Assembly (NCBI GenBank): GCA_008694505.1
Contig: VZDJ01000301.1
Location: 5,761,081 to 5,825,080, forward strand
Length of the DNA stretch: 64,000 nucleotides
From: Cyanoderma ruficeps
Lineage: Eukaryota > Chordata > Aves > Passeriformes > Timaliidae
Reading direction: 5' to 3'
Shown here: piece by piece, positions 49,063 through 63,700 of the stretch
How positions within the stretch are numbered: position 1 is the stretch's first letter
Layout: the number at the start of each line of letters is the position of its first letter
The notes under the pieces: model-generated
Seen by the model: only the letters and a program-made list of their open reading frames with translations
Database searches by the model: none
What the model was told of the DNA's origin: nothing
Made by a program: the position numbers and the translations under genes

Positions 49063-52000
49063 TTTACAGCTCTACTTTTCAAGGGAAATTGTTTTGGGGG
49101 AAGTAAAGCGCTGCTGGCATTCTGTGGAAGTTCCCTTCTCATCACTTTGTCCTGACTGGGAAAGAATCTGGATCAGGACCAACGAGTGCATGGAGTGAGG
49201 GCTGGTACCAACACTGACCATGAGAACTTCCTTACAGATGGTCAGGATTTGGGAAAAGCCAATTCTCAATGATCTCTCCATGTTCAAGTTTGGAGTAGCC
49301 AAAGCACAGCATCCTCAAGACCTGTCATCAGACAGGAAAGTTTTATTCTGCTATAATGCCTTTGTTTACAAAGACCCTGGCTTAGAAGACAGCATAATTT
49401 TATTAAAAGTCTTGGACAATTTATTCCTGTGAGCACTCCACAGTCACAGTAATTTATTATATTTTTCTACCGGCCTGATATAAATAAAATCTGAAAAAAT
49501 AGTGAATATATGAATAGATTAATATATCCTCTAGGAGAAAGGAAATCAGTGGCAATCAGAAATAGGATGAAGATAAGTCATAAATGAAGATAATAGAAGA
49601 TAAATGTCTCGATGAGACAAAGCGATTCAACCCAAAAAGTGTTTGAAAGAGTGGAATTGCATTCTGGTAGGAAGAGCTGATGGAGGAAAGTGCACCAAGG
49701 CATAAGAAGGAAGAATGGGGATTAGGGCAGAGTGGGTGCACACATTTTTCTATTAAATTAGCACTGCAACAGTAGCGGACACTCCCCAGGAAATAATCCT
49801 CTGAGTTCCTTGACAGGGCATTTTGGACACAGACAGTGTATGGCTTAACCCCACCCCACCAATTTGTCTGAACATTCTCACTGTCACACATCCAACTCTG
49901 TGCAATTTCTGACCTGCCCAGGGGGAAAAAGGAAAATTTAAATCAATAAATGCACTGTGTCCTTGGAATCGAGAAAGCATTCTGCTCTGGGATTGGAACT
50001 ATTGCAAATGTCTGGTGGCACTTTCTACCCAGTGACTTGTGGGGAATCTGTCCACAGAGATTGACACTGAAGTCAGTCCATTCTCCGTGGTTACATATTT
50101 GTGCTGTAATTCATCCTAGAAAGGTTTGGGCTTTTTAAAATTTCCTGTCAATCACCCTATTCCCATCAATAACCCCTGTGATAAAACACGTTTCCAAGCA
50201 GTTTTTTCCTCCAAAGATTTAAGCTGTAGGATGGCCCTTGTGCAGCTTTTGACTGTTGGAATTGTAGTGGAGATCAGAATTGGATGTTGTTCTGTCATCC
50301 TTGACTGGGCTCCTGGTGCTAATCAGGAGTTGGAAATTGCACATTCAGATGGATTTAGGGACATATAGTATGTGACAATTCAGCAAGCAGTAAAGAGCAT
50401 TGTTTTGAACTCTTAAAGGTTAGTGATGCAAGCTGCAGCGACTAAGGATTTTTGAGCCTTGAAAGAAAACCAATTAGGTGTAGGAAACAAACACATTGCG
50501 GTAATATAATCCATATTTTCATACATTTAAGGCCAGGAGAAGAGATTAGTTCATCTACACTGAGTTTTTGTTTCAGATACTTATATTCCATCCAATTACC
50601 TCTGATATTGAGCCCCCCATTACTTGTGTTCAGCCAAAAAATGACTTTCAGAAAGTATATAGACTGTATTTGAAAGTCTCCAGAGATGAGGTCTACCATT
50701 TTCTACTGCAGCGTAGCCTGCCCCAAAGTTTAATTACCATCTCTGTGAAACAGAGGGAAAAAGGCAACAGCAAGTTCTTTATTTCTAATTTGAAATTGCC
50801 TTGCTTTAGCTCCCAGCTACTGGTTCTTGCTATATGTTTCTTCGGTAGATTAAAGAATCCTGTAGTATTTCATGTTTTCTTCACAGAGAGGTGTTTATAC
50901 AGGCTTAACTTTCTTTTTTTATAAGCTCAACAGAAATCTCCCACTGGAATGCATTTTCTCTGCCCTCCAAAACCTTCTTGTACCTCTACTTTGTACATAT
51001 CCTTTCTTTTTTTCTCCTGCAGCACAGATAGCGGGAACATTCCCAATATTCTGCTATTCATCTGCAACGGTTAGAGACTTTAATATCACCATACCACTTT
51101 AAATTCTGTTTTTATCCATAACCTTAAAGGAATTTTTACCATAATGAAAACTGAGCAAATTTTGCCATTGAAATCATGAGGGGAAAGAGATGAGGCATTA
51201 AATGCAAGGCAATGTACTGAAGGAAGCAAAAATAATAGGTCAGATTTAGAGCCCAATGGGCCAACCTGCTGAGCGAGCTGCATAAGCAACCCACACATTA
51301 CAATTCTTTTCCACAGTACTGGAAAAAAGCATTGCCTCCTTACAGGAAAAGCACGCATACATTTTCAGCAAATCATGCCTTGGAAAGATCTAGAAAGGGA
51401 GGAGGAGAAAGATAACTCAGTTTAACATATTATGGCAGTGGTAGAGCCTTGTTTTTGCATTTTATGATAATAATGGTATCTTTCTAATATCTCAAGAGCT
51501 GAAGGGATGACCAAATAAATCCCCTGTTCCCCAACAACCTAATGCAGACTTTGAAGGCGGTCACAGTACTGACAATCAATTATCATTTTCTATGACTCTT
51601 TAGAAACATGAGAACTTCAGCTTTTCCTGCCATAAATGGTTAAAACACAAAATGACCGGGAGGGAAGGTGGGGAATTCATAGGAGCAGAACAAATTCTGA
51701 AGCTTACGAAATCACAGTTTAATTTTAATGGAATGCAGTCAATTAAATAAGCATCATAAGAACATAGCAAACAATGCAGGTTACAAATCTTGTTAGCTAT
51801 GAATGTGTTACACATTTGTTAAGATGACCTTGGTTTGTGTGACACAAACTGGGCACCAGATGGACAGCTGCCTGAGGGAATTGTTTTTTCTGCCAAAGTA
51901 CCAATATTCAAGTCAATTTTCATACTTACTTTCTTCTGTTCTCATTCTTATGGATTTGGACTAGCATAAGTTCTTTGTTATTTTTCATAATCGCTTTTCT

Positions 52001-53430
52001 CCTTGGGTATCCTTATGCTTATTGGTTTGTTATATTGGTCTCTATCTGTGCAATGATCTGTGTTTCTGTGATTTCCATGGATTTATTATTCTTACAAGAA
52101 TCAGCTTCAGTTCTGCAACTGTCATGCTTCATTTCTGTTAGAAATCTTAAATATCTACATATATTTCTTATGGATTATGAGTCACAGTCCACAATTATAA
52201 TTCTGCGCTTATAAAAAATGAAGTGATGTGTGACATAAAAACACAACACATAAAACATTTTTAAAAGATCCTCAGTCTACTTTTATAACCTATAACTGCC
52301 CTTCTAGCTAAGCACAGCTGCCAGTCAAAGACTTAAATGCTTGGTTTTATCCCTCGCGTGGCCAACAACACAATTAAGTGAAGGCAAATTAGTATCTCCC
52401 CAAATCTGATTCAGATTAAACTAAAAAAGAATTAGGGATCACTCCGGGCTTATTCAGAGCACAATCAAAGTTCAAACAAAGTGACAACAAAGCCAATCTG
52501 CTGCGAGGTGCTTTATTTGGGGAAAATAATTTTCTACACATCCAAGTGCACAGGGTCTGCACAAGTGCAGCCCAATTATCTTTTATAAGCTGTGTAAAGC
52601 TGAGGGTAAGGAAATTAAAGTTTTAGGAATAGTCCAGATATGGTATGAAACATGATTTTCATTTAGGATAATAGAATGATGTTCACAAAAATCCACTGAA
52701 AAAGATGGCTGAAAAGGCAAAAGAAGGTGTAGCCATGCCAAGAGATGTGCAAATTTAGTTTGTCCATTTGTTCTGGTGTACAGTAAGAGGAAAACTCATC
52801 ACTATGCCATCCCTGGGGCACTGCCTTGTTCCTCTCAAGGTAATTTGAAATCCTGTTTCTATGAAGAAACTGTGACTCACTGTTTCATTGGAATTTTTAT
52901 GCCTTTGCTGTATAAAAATACTGATTTCAGTGATTGTTCATACAATAATCTGAGCTTTTTGAAATCAATCTTTTCTTATGATATCCAATAACAGCTTTCC
53001 CCAGCAGGCATATTTAATTTTACCAAATCCCACATCAGCTGAAGCTCATTTCTTTCCACATACGAAGCCCAACAAAGACAAATTTCTTACTTTATGTTCT
53101 GATTTGTGTATTGAGACCATAAGTCATTTTTGACCAAAGAAGCAAAGCCAGAAGTCAGTCCCTTTTATTTTTTCATTAAATTGACCCCAGAACTTCCTAA
53201 GCACTGCAACAACCAGTCAATAAAACATGAACTAAACAGTTAATTTAAGAGCTGAGAAAAAAGTATGTATATCACCAACATAAAGTATTTGCAAGCTCCT
53301 ATGTTTTTGCTGCTTGCACATTCACAGAGCATTTAGGTGCTGAGTTGAACTTCTGCACCTGTTAAGGGACAACTCCCCCACATGCACTCATTTTTCTGGG
53401 GAGCAAAACACAAATTCACAAAGTGCTGGA

Positions 53431-53500
53431 CCTAACGAGGCCAAGTAACCTGTACACAGCAGTTGGAGGGCCATGAGTGAACCATAAGACTGGAGAAATC
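53431..53500 (-). mobile_element. MIR-like SINE relic
   Basis: The plus strand reads gaggccaagtaacctg, then tacacagcagttggagggcc, then atgagtgaacca. This resembles the reverse complement of the MIR core (gaggttaagtgacttgcc, then cacacagctagtaag, then a gaaccca end). Several indels are needed, so confidence is modest. Confidence 0.4.
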
Positions 53501-54661
53501 ACTGAAAATTTTGCCTTGAGGCCATAGCTGAGGCAAATATAACCCTGCGTCATTGTGCATCCCAGGTACTGCAGGAACAAAAGGAATCACCCAGCACCAT
53601 TTCACAGTGCAATGGTTTCCCATCTCTTTCTGCTTTCCCTGCCTTCTGCACCACTGCACAGCCCCAGGGAAAGGCTGATCAAGCAGGAGTTGGCTTTTCC
53701 CCAGGAGAATCCCAGGTTAAAACCCATGCAGATTGCCTTTGCTCACTTCATGGCAAAACCACAAGTCTACAGGGTGCAAAGCATTCAACAACTATAAGAA
53801 ACAGAAATTAGATTTTTCTTTTTTTGCCTTCCAAATTGTCTGTGTAGGATCAGACTGCAGTATTGGTTACCATTTGGTTTTGGTAGGAAAGCAGCTGGAA
53901 GGTAGTTAATATTGACTGATTTTTTTGCACTAACTTCTCATTTCACAGTTTCTGAGCACGAAATCAAGCCATTCCATGAAATAAAAGATCTGATGATAAA
54001 ACCCATTTGAAAACAACCTTCTGTCTGTTGAAGCAATTGTTGAAGTTAATTAAAATAAAGCACCCAACTTTTGACAGAACAAGCTGGTGGCCTCTCAAAT
54101 TTTGGTTCTAGCATGCACAAGGAGCAGATTCCAGAGACTGGCTCTGCTGCTTGGGTGCAGCAGTCTCTCACACCAACATGAGGGATAAAGCACCAGGCTT
54201 GATGCTCCTGTAATGGGATTTAACATGAAAGGAAAGCTCTCAGGTACCTGTGGTTGCTATGAAACCATTGACATTTTCTGTTGGAAAGTGATTTGTCCTT
54301 AGCATAGTACTAAATTAGAAAGCAAGTAAATGGTATGTGGGCAATACTGAGAACTCTAATTGCTTTTGAATGGAAGGTAACACCACCTGAGCAGACCAAA
54401 AAGCTTAATATTGCATCTCCCATAGTCCAGCAGCAGCAGTGACTCTGAGATGGCCACTCTGGGCCAGGAGATCCCTGTGCAGTGGAGCTGCCTACCCACA
54501 TCCTTTCCACCAGATGAGAATCTGGTCCAGAAATTATTAAGCACCTTCTTGTGAATTATGCAGTAGTCAAACAAAGGCTTCAATAAATTCCCAAGCACCC
54601 AGCTAGATGAGATAGTGAGGGTTCTCAGAAATATGATTAAGGAAGGTTGCAAAAAGACAAG

Positions 54662-54745
54662 TTAAGGTTGGAAAAGGCCTTTAAGATCATCGAGTCCAAT
54701 CAGTAACCCAGCACTGCTGGTTCACCACTAAAGCAAGTCCCAGCA
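54662..54745 (-). mobile_element. CR1 LINE 3' end, short
   Basis: The plus strand carries ttaaggttggaaaaggcct, then ttaagatcatcgagtccaat, then aacccagcactgctgg and tcaccactaaagcaagtccc. This is the reverse complement of a CR1 3' region of the same general type as the one at 41958. Only about 85 bases survive and no clear 8-bp tail units remain. A second partial echo of the start (atgattaaggaaggtt) lies about 30 bases to the left. Confidence 0.88.
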
Positions 54746-57700
54746 GGAAAGGAGCAGGCTGACAGGTAAATAAGAGCAAGGAGCTGAGCAGACTCTTTGG
54801 CTCAGGCAGGCCTGCTTCTAGGGGAAGCTGAGGAAACCTCATCCCAAGATCATCCCAAAGGTAATACCATCAGCACAAAAACGGCCTTCAAAAAGTATCT
54901 GGAGAGTCCAGCACGAGTGCAATCGCTCTCCCAACAAAAACATCTCATTTTCACATCCCTCTATAATAGGCTAATGGCTTCCATCACAATCAGCAGCTCA
55001 GGTCACAGACCTGAGTGTAAGAATGATCATTCCCCCAAATTAGGGGATTTGGGCTGGGACAGAGCAAAATGAGGTTGTAAAGGTAATCAGGATAAACAAA
55101 TAGATACCAAGATTTCCACTGAGCAACAGGGCAGTGAGACGTGCTTGGACATTAAGAACTACACAGCTGAAGAATATTATTGGGTCATAAATATAACAGG
55201 ACAGCATTATTTTGAAGGTTTTCTTGGTTTTATATGAAGAATAATATAGCATGTTCTTTTGTATTTCCTTTGTGCATTGAATTTGGTGTGTATTACCTCC
55301 ACATGAATAATGCAATCTAGCAAAATTGATGGCACAGTTCTTTTGTTAAAGCAGTTATGAAATGAGAAAACAAAATCTACAAGGAAAAGTTATGAAAAAA
55401 ACAACATTTCTCCAAGAATAAAAAGATGAAGTTGCCTGACCGTTTACATTTGTCTCCTGTGTCATGAATATTAGATCAGATTCTTTTTATTAATCCATTG
55501 ATAGTTCCGTAAGGCAGCTCATTTTTGATAAACTCTGTCAGGGCTGCTGTAAATACAAAAAAGATTTATGAATTAATTTTCATACGTAAATGACAAAATC
55601 TTTTGATACATTTGAAATATGTGCCTCGCAGTTAAAATAGATATATGTGCATGCATACATATGTATTAATTTAACATTCAGATCAGCTTGTTCTTTTAGA
55701 ACACAGCTTAATGTCAACTCTGTTTTTCTGGGGGAAAAACAGTAAACTGAAAAGGTAATTGACATTGAGGGCATCCTAAAAATGAAAGGCATGGACAATC
55801 TGTGGTGTGGGAATTGTGCTGGGCTACAGGTGTAGTGGGTTTTATTTCAAAAACATTTTGGTTTTCAAGTACCACCGGGTTGTGCAGCCAGTATGCTGTA
55901 AAAACACAGATATCTACAGCTCATTACTATTATTACTTGAATTGTCTTTATAGATACAAGGCCCAGTCATTAACCTACTGGGCTAAAAATAGCTCTGTAT
56001 CAGTCTGCAACTGAAGTGGACATGTAGTCCACCAGAACCCTGAATATCTGCATAAAGCCAGAAATACCTCTAAGATCCACGTCAGCAGCAAATCACAGAG
56101 TGTTTCAGCCCCTCCATTTTCTTCCTTTTCCTGTGAGACAGGGATTGTGATGGCCCTGCCAGGACTGTCACTGCCTGCAAATGCTGGAAAGGCAGTGAGC
56201 TGAAATCAAATTTTTCTTCATTTCCTCTGTACCACAGCAGTGATTTGTGTACCAGGGCACCCGTGCTGACACTCCAGGAGTGTGGCATCCTCCTCCTCTG
56301 CATCTTTCTGGCATTTTACAAAGGAAACTCAGAATCATTCTTTTGATTTTACAAATGGGAAAGCCAAGGTAGCATGGAGTGACTTTCTCCAGAAGGATGG
56401 ATGTCTTGTCTTTTTCATGGATCATTAGTTCATATAATATAACACAAGCTTGAATAACCCCTTAACATGAACATTTTTAGGTTCTACAAGTGAAAGATAG
56501 AATTAACCAGCTCATTGCTAGACAGAAAATTAGGCAGGGATGATACCCATGAGGCTCAGTTCCTGATCACCTTTTCGCAATCACTGTACCTCTCTGGCAC
56601 TCTGTTTATGGTGTGCTATTTGTGTAAACTTCCTGGAGAAGAGGCTTTTAATTGTGGTGCCATCCACAGGAACTACTGATTAATTCATAAGAATCACAGA
56701 GTAAAAAATATGCAATATCCTGTGAGAAGAAATAATACAGATTGAACTTCTTAATCTGCTGTGTGCTTCAACATTATTGTCTGGGACCAGAACAAATTCC
56801 AGAAGCTCAGAGAGCAATTTAGCCACCCTTCCTAGTCTGTAGTGTGCTCTCACGTTCTCTACACCAGGATACATTTTGTGTGGTGGATAATTCTGCCCTG
56901 ACATTGCCTTGACTCAGTTTTAACATACCCATGACCCATGGCTTGGTGTAGGGGGGTCAGGCCAGAGGCCAGCAGGATAATGGGATTTGTAATTCTAAAG
57001 GATCTTGTTCCATCGTATGAAATTGCTTCAAAATGCTCCTGCTTAGCAGCCTGCAGTCATGTACTAGAAAGCCAAGTAATACCTGAGAGTGATGTAAACC
57101 AGCTTGGTCTGCACTAAGTCTGGGGTTACACTTGATGTAATAACTCTGCACTGTTTTAAATAACAGCATAACACCCCTGTTATGTCCCACAGAAGATCAG
57201 AAATACTCCTGTACATGAAGAGAAAGAAATAGATACACTTAATGAAAACAAATAAGAAGTCAACACAAAAACTGGTAGATGAGGCAAACATTTTGCATTC
57301 AAAGGAGAAGTTTAGATACACTAATTAAAACATTCTTTTCTACATGTATGGTATATTTTATATCAGCTGTGCCCTGAAGCCAGACTACAAGTCTATCAAT
57401 AAAAGCATTTGTCATGCGTTTACAAAATACACCCCCCAAGCTTATTTGGATTACATGAATCCTTTTAAGGTTATACAGAAATGTGGCGTGTGTAGGCAGA
57501 CATATTGACAATCCATGTCCAGGAGCATTAAAAATAAATAAGCCAGGGAAAAGATAAGTACAGAGAAGGATTTTGTACATCCAAGTTAATGCAGCATGTC
57601 AGGGAGCTGATCTGTCCTCCACCCTCCCACAGATTGAACCATATATTATTTCTTAGTACTAACACAGACAAGTATTTCATTACGACTCTTCATTATAGTC

Positions 57701-60700
57701 TCAGAGAGACTTTGCCAACTGTGCATCACATTCTTCTGCTCTGAAATATATTGGCTTAAATTCCTTTAGCTGTAAAGCATGCTTATTGACACTATATTTC
57801 TTCTGTTTATTTACCTCATTACTCACTTATGTTACTCTTCTCATGTTAGTCTGACTTATATTGATAATTTTACTGTAAAATTGTACAAGCCATTCATGTC
57901 AAGACCTGCTCCTGTAGCTGGCTGCAAAAACTGAGTAAGAAACTCTTGGTTCAAATCAAAATAGTCTGTAATGCAAAAGACATAAAAAACTTGTAGAGTA
58001 TCTGTTAGCTTAATTGCTAGCCAAGATGGTGGGGCTTGCAAAGTCCTAACCTCTTTAAACAGACATTAATAAGGAAAAGAAATAAATACATACAATAAGT
58101 AATGAAATACACATTGATAAAAGTTATGTGTGATCATAAAAAAAATTTACAGTTTTATGAGGGGGAAAAAGAGAATAAATAGGAAACCTAGAAGAAATTT
58201 AAAAAAATGGAATAAATCTTGCTTCCTTATTCTCATAATATTCAAATATTTCCATTGGCAGCTGACCAAGAAACCAGGCACATATTTTTTTGATGTCAAC
58301 AAAACTACTTGGGCTAAATTCTTTCTAAGCCGATGTCAGAATGTGGCCCACCACCAACTTCAGCAGAGCTCCAGCAATCTATTTCCCAGGTGACTAAATT
58401 CAACGTGTGCCATACCCTTAGGACACTGCGTTACCTGCCAGCAGCGTCTGAGAGACGGAGGAGGGCGAAGCAAAGCTCTGATGAGGTTTGAGCAGGGTGG
58501 GCTCTCACCACACCTCACTTCAGGGAGCAGTTCAGTTCTGTTTCACAGCGTTAAGGAATACAAACAAGCACGTTGGTGAATCACAAACTGCATCTCTCCT
58601 CACAAGGTTCACGATGTTATTTCGCTGCTCCAGGAGCTCTGAAAGGACCACAGAGACAGAAGGGGGTGGGAGAGCCGGAACACTTCTATTAACCTATTAC
58701 AGCCCCCCAGGGCTTGTTCATCACGGTGCCTATCAAAGTGTCAGTCTTTTCTATTACCTTCTCCTTCAGAAGATGTCTGTCTATCATTGTCATGCTCTTC
58801 CAGCAGGATTATCCATCATTTTGGGTGAAGCCAAATCATTCATTTTCATGGCTGTCGCTGTTAGTGAGCTGGGATAGGGGAAAAAAAAAGTGTTTTATTC
58901 AACAAAAGATAAATGATGGGATTTCACTCTTAATCATTTTCTTTTATTACTTAATCCAAAAGGTTGGGAGGAGGCTCTGCAGTTTATTACACCACCAGTC
59001 ACAGGCACCATTATATTTCAGGGTGTAGCAGTACATCCTGCTTTCCAGCAGCTTATAAAACCAGCCATAAACATTAACTCCAGGCAAGAGTTTGTCACAC
59101 TGCTCTTGATTCAGAGCAGTGGTTGACTCCTGTGGTTAGCACTGGGATATCCCTTCCAGGGTTTTTTTTGGAGTTAGGCTGAGATAACTGGAAACCATCC
59201 TGGGCTGGTGTGATGAGCTGCAGCCTTGTGCTGCTGGACCACGGGTGCTCTGCAAGGGATTTCACCAACGCCAGTTGTGCCTAAATGTCAGGCTCAGAGC
59301 ACCTTGATCTAGGTTATTATGATTTCAACACAGGGCACACCCTTCTTATCAACAAAATTTTCAAAATTAAACACTTAAAGCAAAATAATCATGCTGTTTA
59401 GCCCCAGCAGCCTCAGCCATTAAACAAGAGGGATAGAATAATACAAGGTGAACCTTCTAGAAGTTTGGACATGATTGTTTTTCAGTGTTCATTGCCCTAA
59501 CAGACTTTTCATTGTTCACAAAGTTGTCAGACAAATTTATACTGAAATATGTAGATATTTCAGAAAATGTATTAAATGAGGCAAACAGCCCAAGTTGCAC
59601 CCTATTCCCATTAATATTCCATATTAATGTCCTGCAAAATTCAGTCTCAAATCTTGATAGTGTACAAATTAAGGGACTTGTGTAAAGCAAAATCATGGGT
59701 CTCTGCTTTTGCCTTACTCTATGTTGAATAAATCTTCATTAATTCTCCATTTTTTAATGTGAATCTTTATATAGATTTTCCAGTCACAGAAAACTAAGAT
59801 CCTATTGCCCCTATTCCTTCACAAAAAACCACTAAGTTTAAGTATTCTGTTCCCTACCTCTGCCTTGACTGCTTATTACTATTATTATTATTATCATTAT
59901 TATTACAAGTTTTAGAAACTCAGTGACTCTGAGATAACTTCTGCCATTTTAGATTTGGTAAAAACAGGCTGCACATTCAGAATTTATTAGCCATTGACGT
60001 GCAAGCAGCTTCAAACAGATTAAAACCAGTCATGGACAAAATTCTTGAAGTGGAGTGGTAATCATAGCTGCTGCAATTATGGGAAAAATGAAGTATTATA
60101 TCAAGGAAGAAAATATCAGAGAATGGTGACAGTGAGGACAAAGAGCCTGAGCTCAGTCGTGTGAATGCCTGGCAGCAGGACACCCTAGTCCTGGTGAACT
60201 CCTTCTCCTACCATGCTCTGATTGAAAGGCTAATGAAATTAATGGGGAATCATCTTTTCACTCCACTGGGATTTGGATTAGGCCATGGGGAAGAGATCCT
60301 GGCTATGTCCACATGGTGTCTGGTGTAAACTCCTCACGTTCCCAGGCAGCCAGGCACAAGAGAGCTCCAGAGCTGATCCCCCTTAGCAGGGCACGGAGCC
60401 CAAGCTCACAAAGCCTCTGGAAAGGCAGAGAGAATTATCATGAACCCAAAACAGCTCTGCTGCAGCCACAGGGCTCCTGGCCAGCTTGGCACTTCAACCA
60501 AACAAACATCACATCTGCCTGGTGGAGTGCTCCAACATCTGCCTGAAAAAACCATGTAAATAAACCCATCCCTGTGCAGTTACACAGCCATGGAACATCC
60601 CTCACAATCTCAAATGTGACTGCACTGCAAAAGCCTCTAAATATTTGTACAGAACTGGAGCTCAAGAAATAATTACTTGGCTAAATCTTGATAGTGTGGA

Positions 60701-63700
60701 GATGATGTCTCATTACTCTACAGAGTCAATTGCTCAAGTACTACTAAAGACAGCACTTGAGAAACATTGAGTGTCTTCTCATAATCACACTCCCAAGAGC
60801 TGCATTTGTCAGTGCTGTCCATAAGTGGTTCCAGGATAATTGTGCTAACCTAATAAAACCATATGTCAAATCCCACAGAACGCTTGAAAATCAACTGGCA
60901 CTCTTAAAAGGCAAAATTTGGATTTTTTTTAAAATTAAAAGTTGCACTTTTTACCTTCTCAGACTCTCTTCCCTCCCCAAGAATGTGTATACTCAGTATG
61001 ACAGATGTTCATTCATTATCAAAGGATCTGCAAAGGTTCATATTTTGAAGGTGCTGATTATGCAGCCTGTGATCTCAGCATCCTGGTCCTTTCACCTTCC
61101 TCTCAGTGGAGGGTAAGGAGGGATTTTTTCCTACAGATATCCACAGGTACCTGGAGGGATTCATCTCATGCTTTTGAACCCAATGACCACCATAAATCTT
61201 CTACAGAGCCGTGTATTTTCTGAGAGGAAGACAACTACATCCTCCCTTACCTAATTACATTTTTTTTAATAGATTCTGAGAACATTTGGAATGCTTCCTT
61301 TGATTCTTTCAAAATTCCTGATGTTTCCCTTACTTTTGTTTCAGCAATAGCACTCAGTATGTAGATCTCAATATACCTACATAGTAAAAAATGTTCACCA
61401 AAATTGCAATCCAATTTTAACACTATCAAGGGCAATAAAGAAAAACTCTGCAGGAGTTATGGTGGATAACTCCACTGACTCATCAGGTGAACCACACCCC
61501 TGACAAGCAGCACAAAGTGAAGTTTCACCTAAATTCTCACAAGTCATTGCCAATCCTGACTAAAAAAAGGATAATTCCCATCTCCAGCTTCAGGTTGGCA
61601 ATCCCAGACACAGAATTCTACCACAAGGCACTGGGATCTGGTCTGCTTTTGGTTAACACAGTAACAACATCCCTAAGGGTAGTAATCTGCACCCACTGAT
61701 ATGCAAAAGAGTGGAAACAATGTGGGATAAATGTTGGTGGAGTGTTGGTCTCTCTGCCCATGCTGGCCCACGTGCAGTCAGTCCCAGAGTCTGTGCATGG
61801 GATTTCCCCACAGTTTTGGTTCCAGCACACCCAGAGGCAGCTCAGATCCACCCACCCTGCACACACACCACCTGCAAAAAAAGCCTTTTTGCTCTCCACC
61901 TTTAGCCTCACATAACAAAAAGTGACACAGTATGTTTTCTAGGAATCTGGTTATCTTGCCAGTTATGTAATAAATGTTGGACTGTAACTGGGATAAATGT
62001 CAGGAAATTTCCACCAAAACTTTTTGTAGGATCTGTTCAGTTCTCTTTAAAATGTGAGGGGAAAAAATCTCAAGGAAAGCTGCCTTGAGTCAGGGGAATG
62101 TATTTCAAGAACCCCAAGGACTCACATTTGGAGGACACCGAGTCCACCTTGCAGTGCTTTGATCCTACAGCACCTTGAGAAAATCAACTGCTCATCAAAG
62201 AGGAATTCCCATCTGCAGCCACAGCAAAACAGGGAAGTGTTACACTCCAATTTACCAAACACATCCCACACACAAGAAGATCACAGATGGTGAAGTTTCA
62301 ATCAAATATAGGTGTTCTGGGTATTTGCTGCTACAGAGTAAATAAAAATCATATTGAAGTAGACAAAAGAAGCTGACAAGGAAAGTATTAAACTTAAGCA
62401 AACCCAGCAATGATGATAGAAATGGATGTGGATTCTGAATTTCTGGAATAATTCAATGGTTCCTATAACCCAGGGAAAAAAAAAAGGCAGAATAGCTTCA
62501 AAAGACACCATTTCTATAAAGAAAACTCATGGATTTTTAACTGCAGTTCATAAAAACAAGGACTATAGTTATTCACTCATCTTTTGAAACTGCTGGTTAG
62601 AATGAGAGCAGGGATGGATATGGCCAGAAGGGTCTAATTTAAATAATATTTAAAAGAAATCAAGATTTATTTCCCATAAGTAGAAGAGATGCCTTTTCCT
62701 TGTGATGCCTCTTATTCTAAATGCCAATCCAGTCAAGTTCATGAAAAGCAGGCAGCTGAACTAGCAAACTTTTCTTTAATTATGAGTACAAAGCCAGTTG
62801 TTCACTGTCAGAAATTTAATTACAATTAGAGACACTGAACATCAGTGGAACATAATTTCTGTTTGCTCTTCTAAACAGATACAATAAAGGAAGCAGAATC
62901 TTCATTTTTCAAATACGCCTGAAACTGAGTTTGTCCCTGATCAAAAACCAGAGAGACTTGTTGCCCTCTCTCACCACCTCCCTCAAGAGGGTTAGAGTAA
63001 AAAAAAATGAAAATCAGATGAAACATTACTCTGAGCCATAAGCCTCATTCTCTTATACCCTGTGTAGGGACACACATGCCCCTTTCAGGTCTGACAAAAC
63101 AGAACTGCCTCTCTAGAAGCCATTGTCCCCATGGACGGGTCTCTGAGAGGGAGAAGGGAATCTTTTCTCCTGCCTTTAATTTTTCAGGCAATCGGACACA
63201 GCACCAGCAAACTTCCATAGTGTTTATGTAAATGAGAGCAACAACTATTGAACGGGCTGCAAGGGGTTTGTAGGAGCACAATCAGAAGAATTAAATGCCT
63301 GATCTGGCACGCAGGATGTGGTATCTGTACACACACACACATGCCTGGGCAGCCTCACTCCCTGTTTGACAAATCACCCATCCCTGAGCAGTGCCACACT
63401 CGAGCTGACAATGGGGGCTGGAAAAATGCGCCCCAGGGAGGCACCTTCAGAGCAGACTGTGACAAATCTCTATAAAAATTAAGGGAATGGGAGGGATCTC
63501 TGCATGAGTTTTGTTTCTTCAGCTTCTCCAAAGCAAATTAGAGCTCTTGGTCCCTGCCTTCAAGGGAGTTTTGCTCTTCTGTTTCAAAGTTCCTTTGAGT
63601 TAGTCTCAAGAGTGGAGTTCTTTGAAGAAGGCTCTAAACCACTGTCCCTTATAACTGAAAATATAAAGCTGTATATTAAATTATTTTCAACCAAAAACTC

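Larger units (their letters stand above)
47981..54661. other. non-coding stretch with one microsatellite and one MIR-like relic
   Basis: No gene is recognised. It includes the hexanucleotide array at 49005-49062 and a weak MIR-like piece near 53431. Open frames up to 118 codons (for example plus 50568-50924, minus 49556-49891) have no family motif and overlap others on the opposite strand. Confidence 0.5.
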
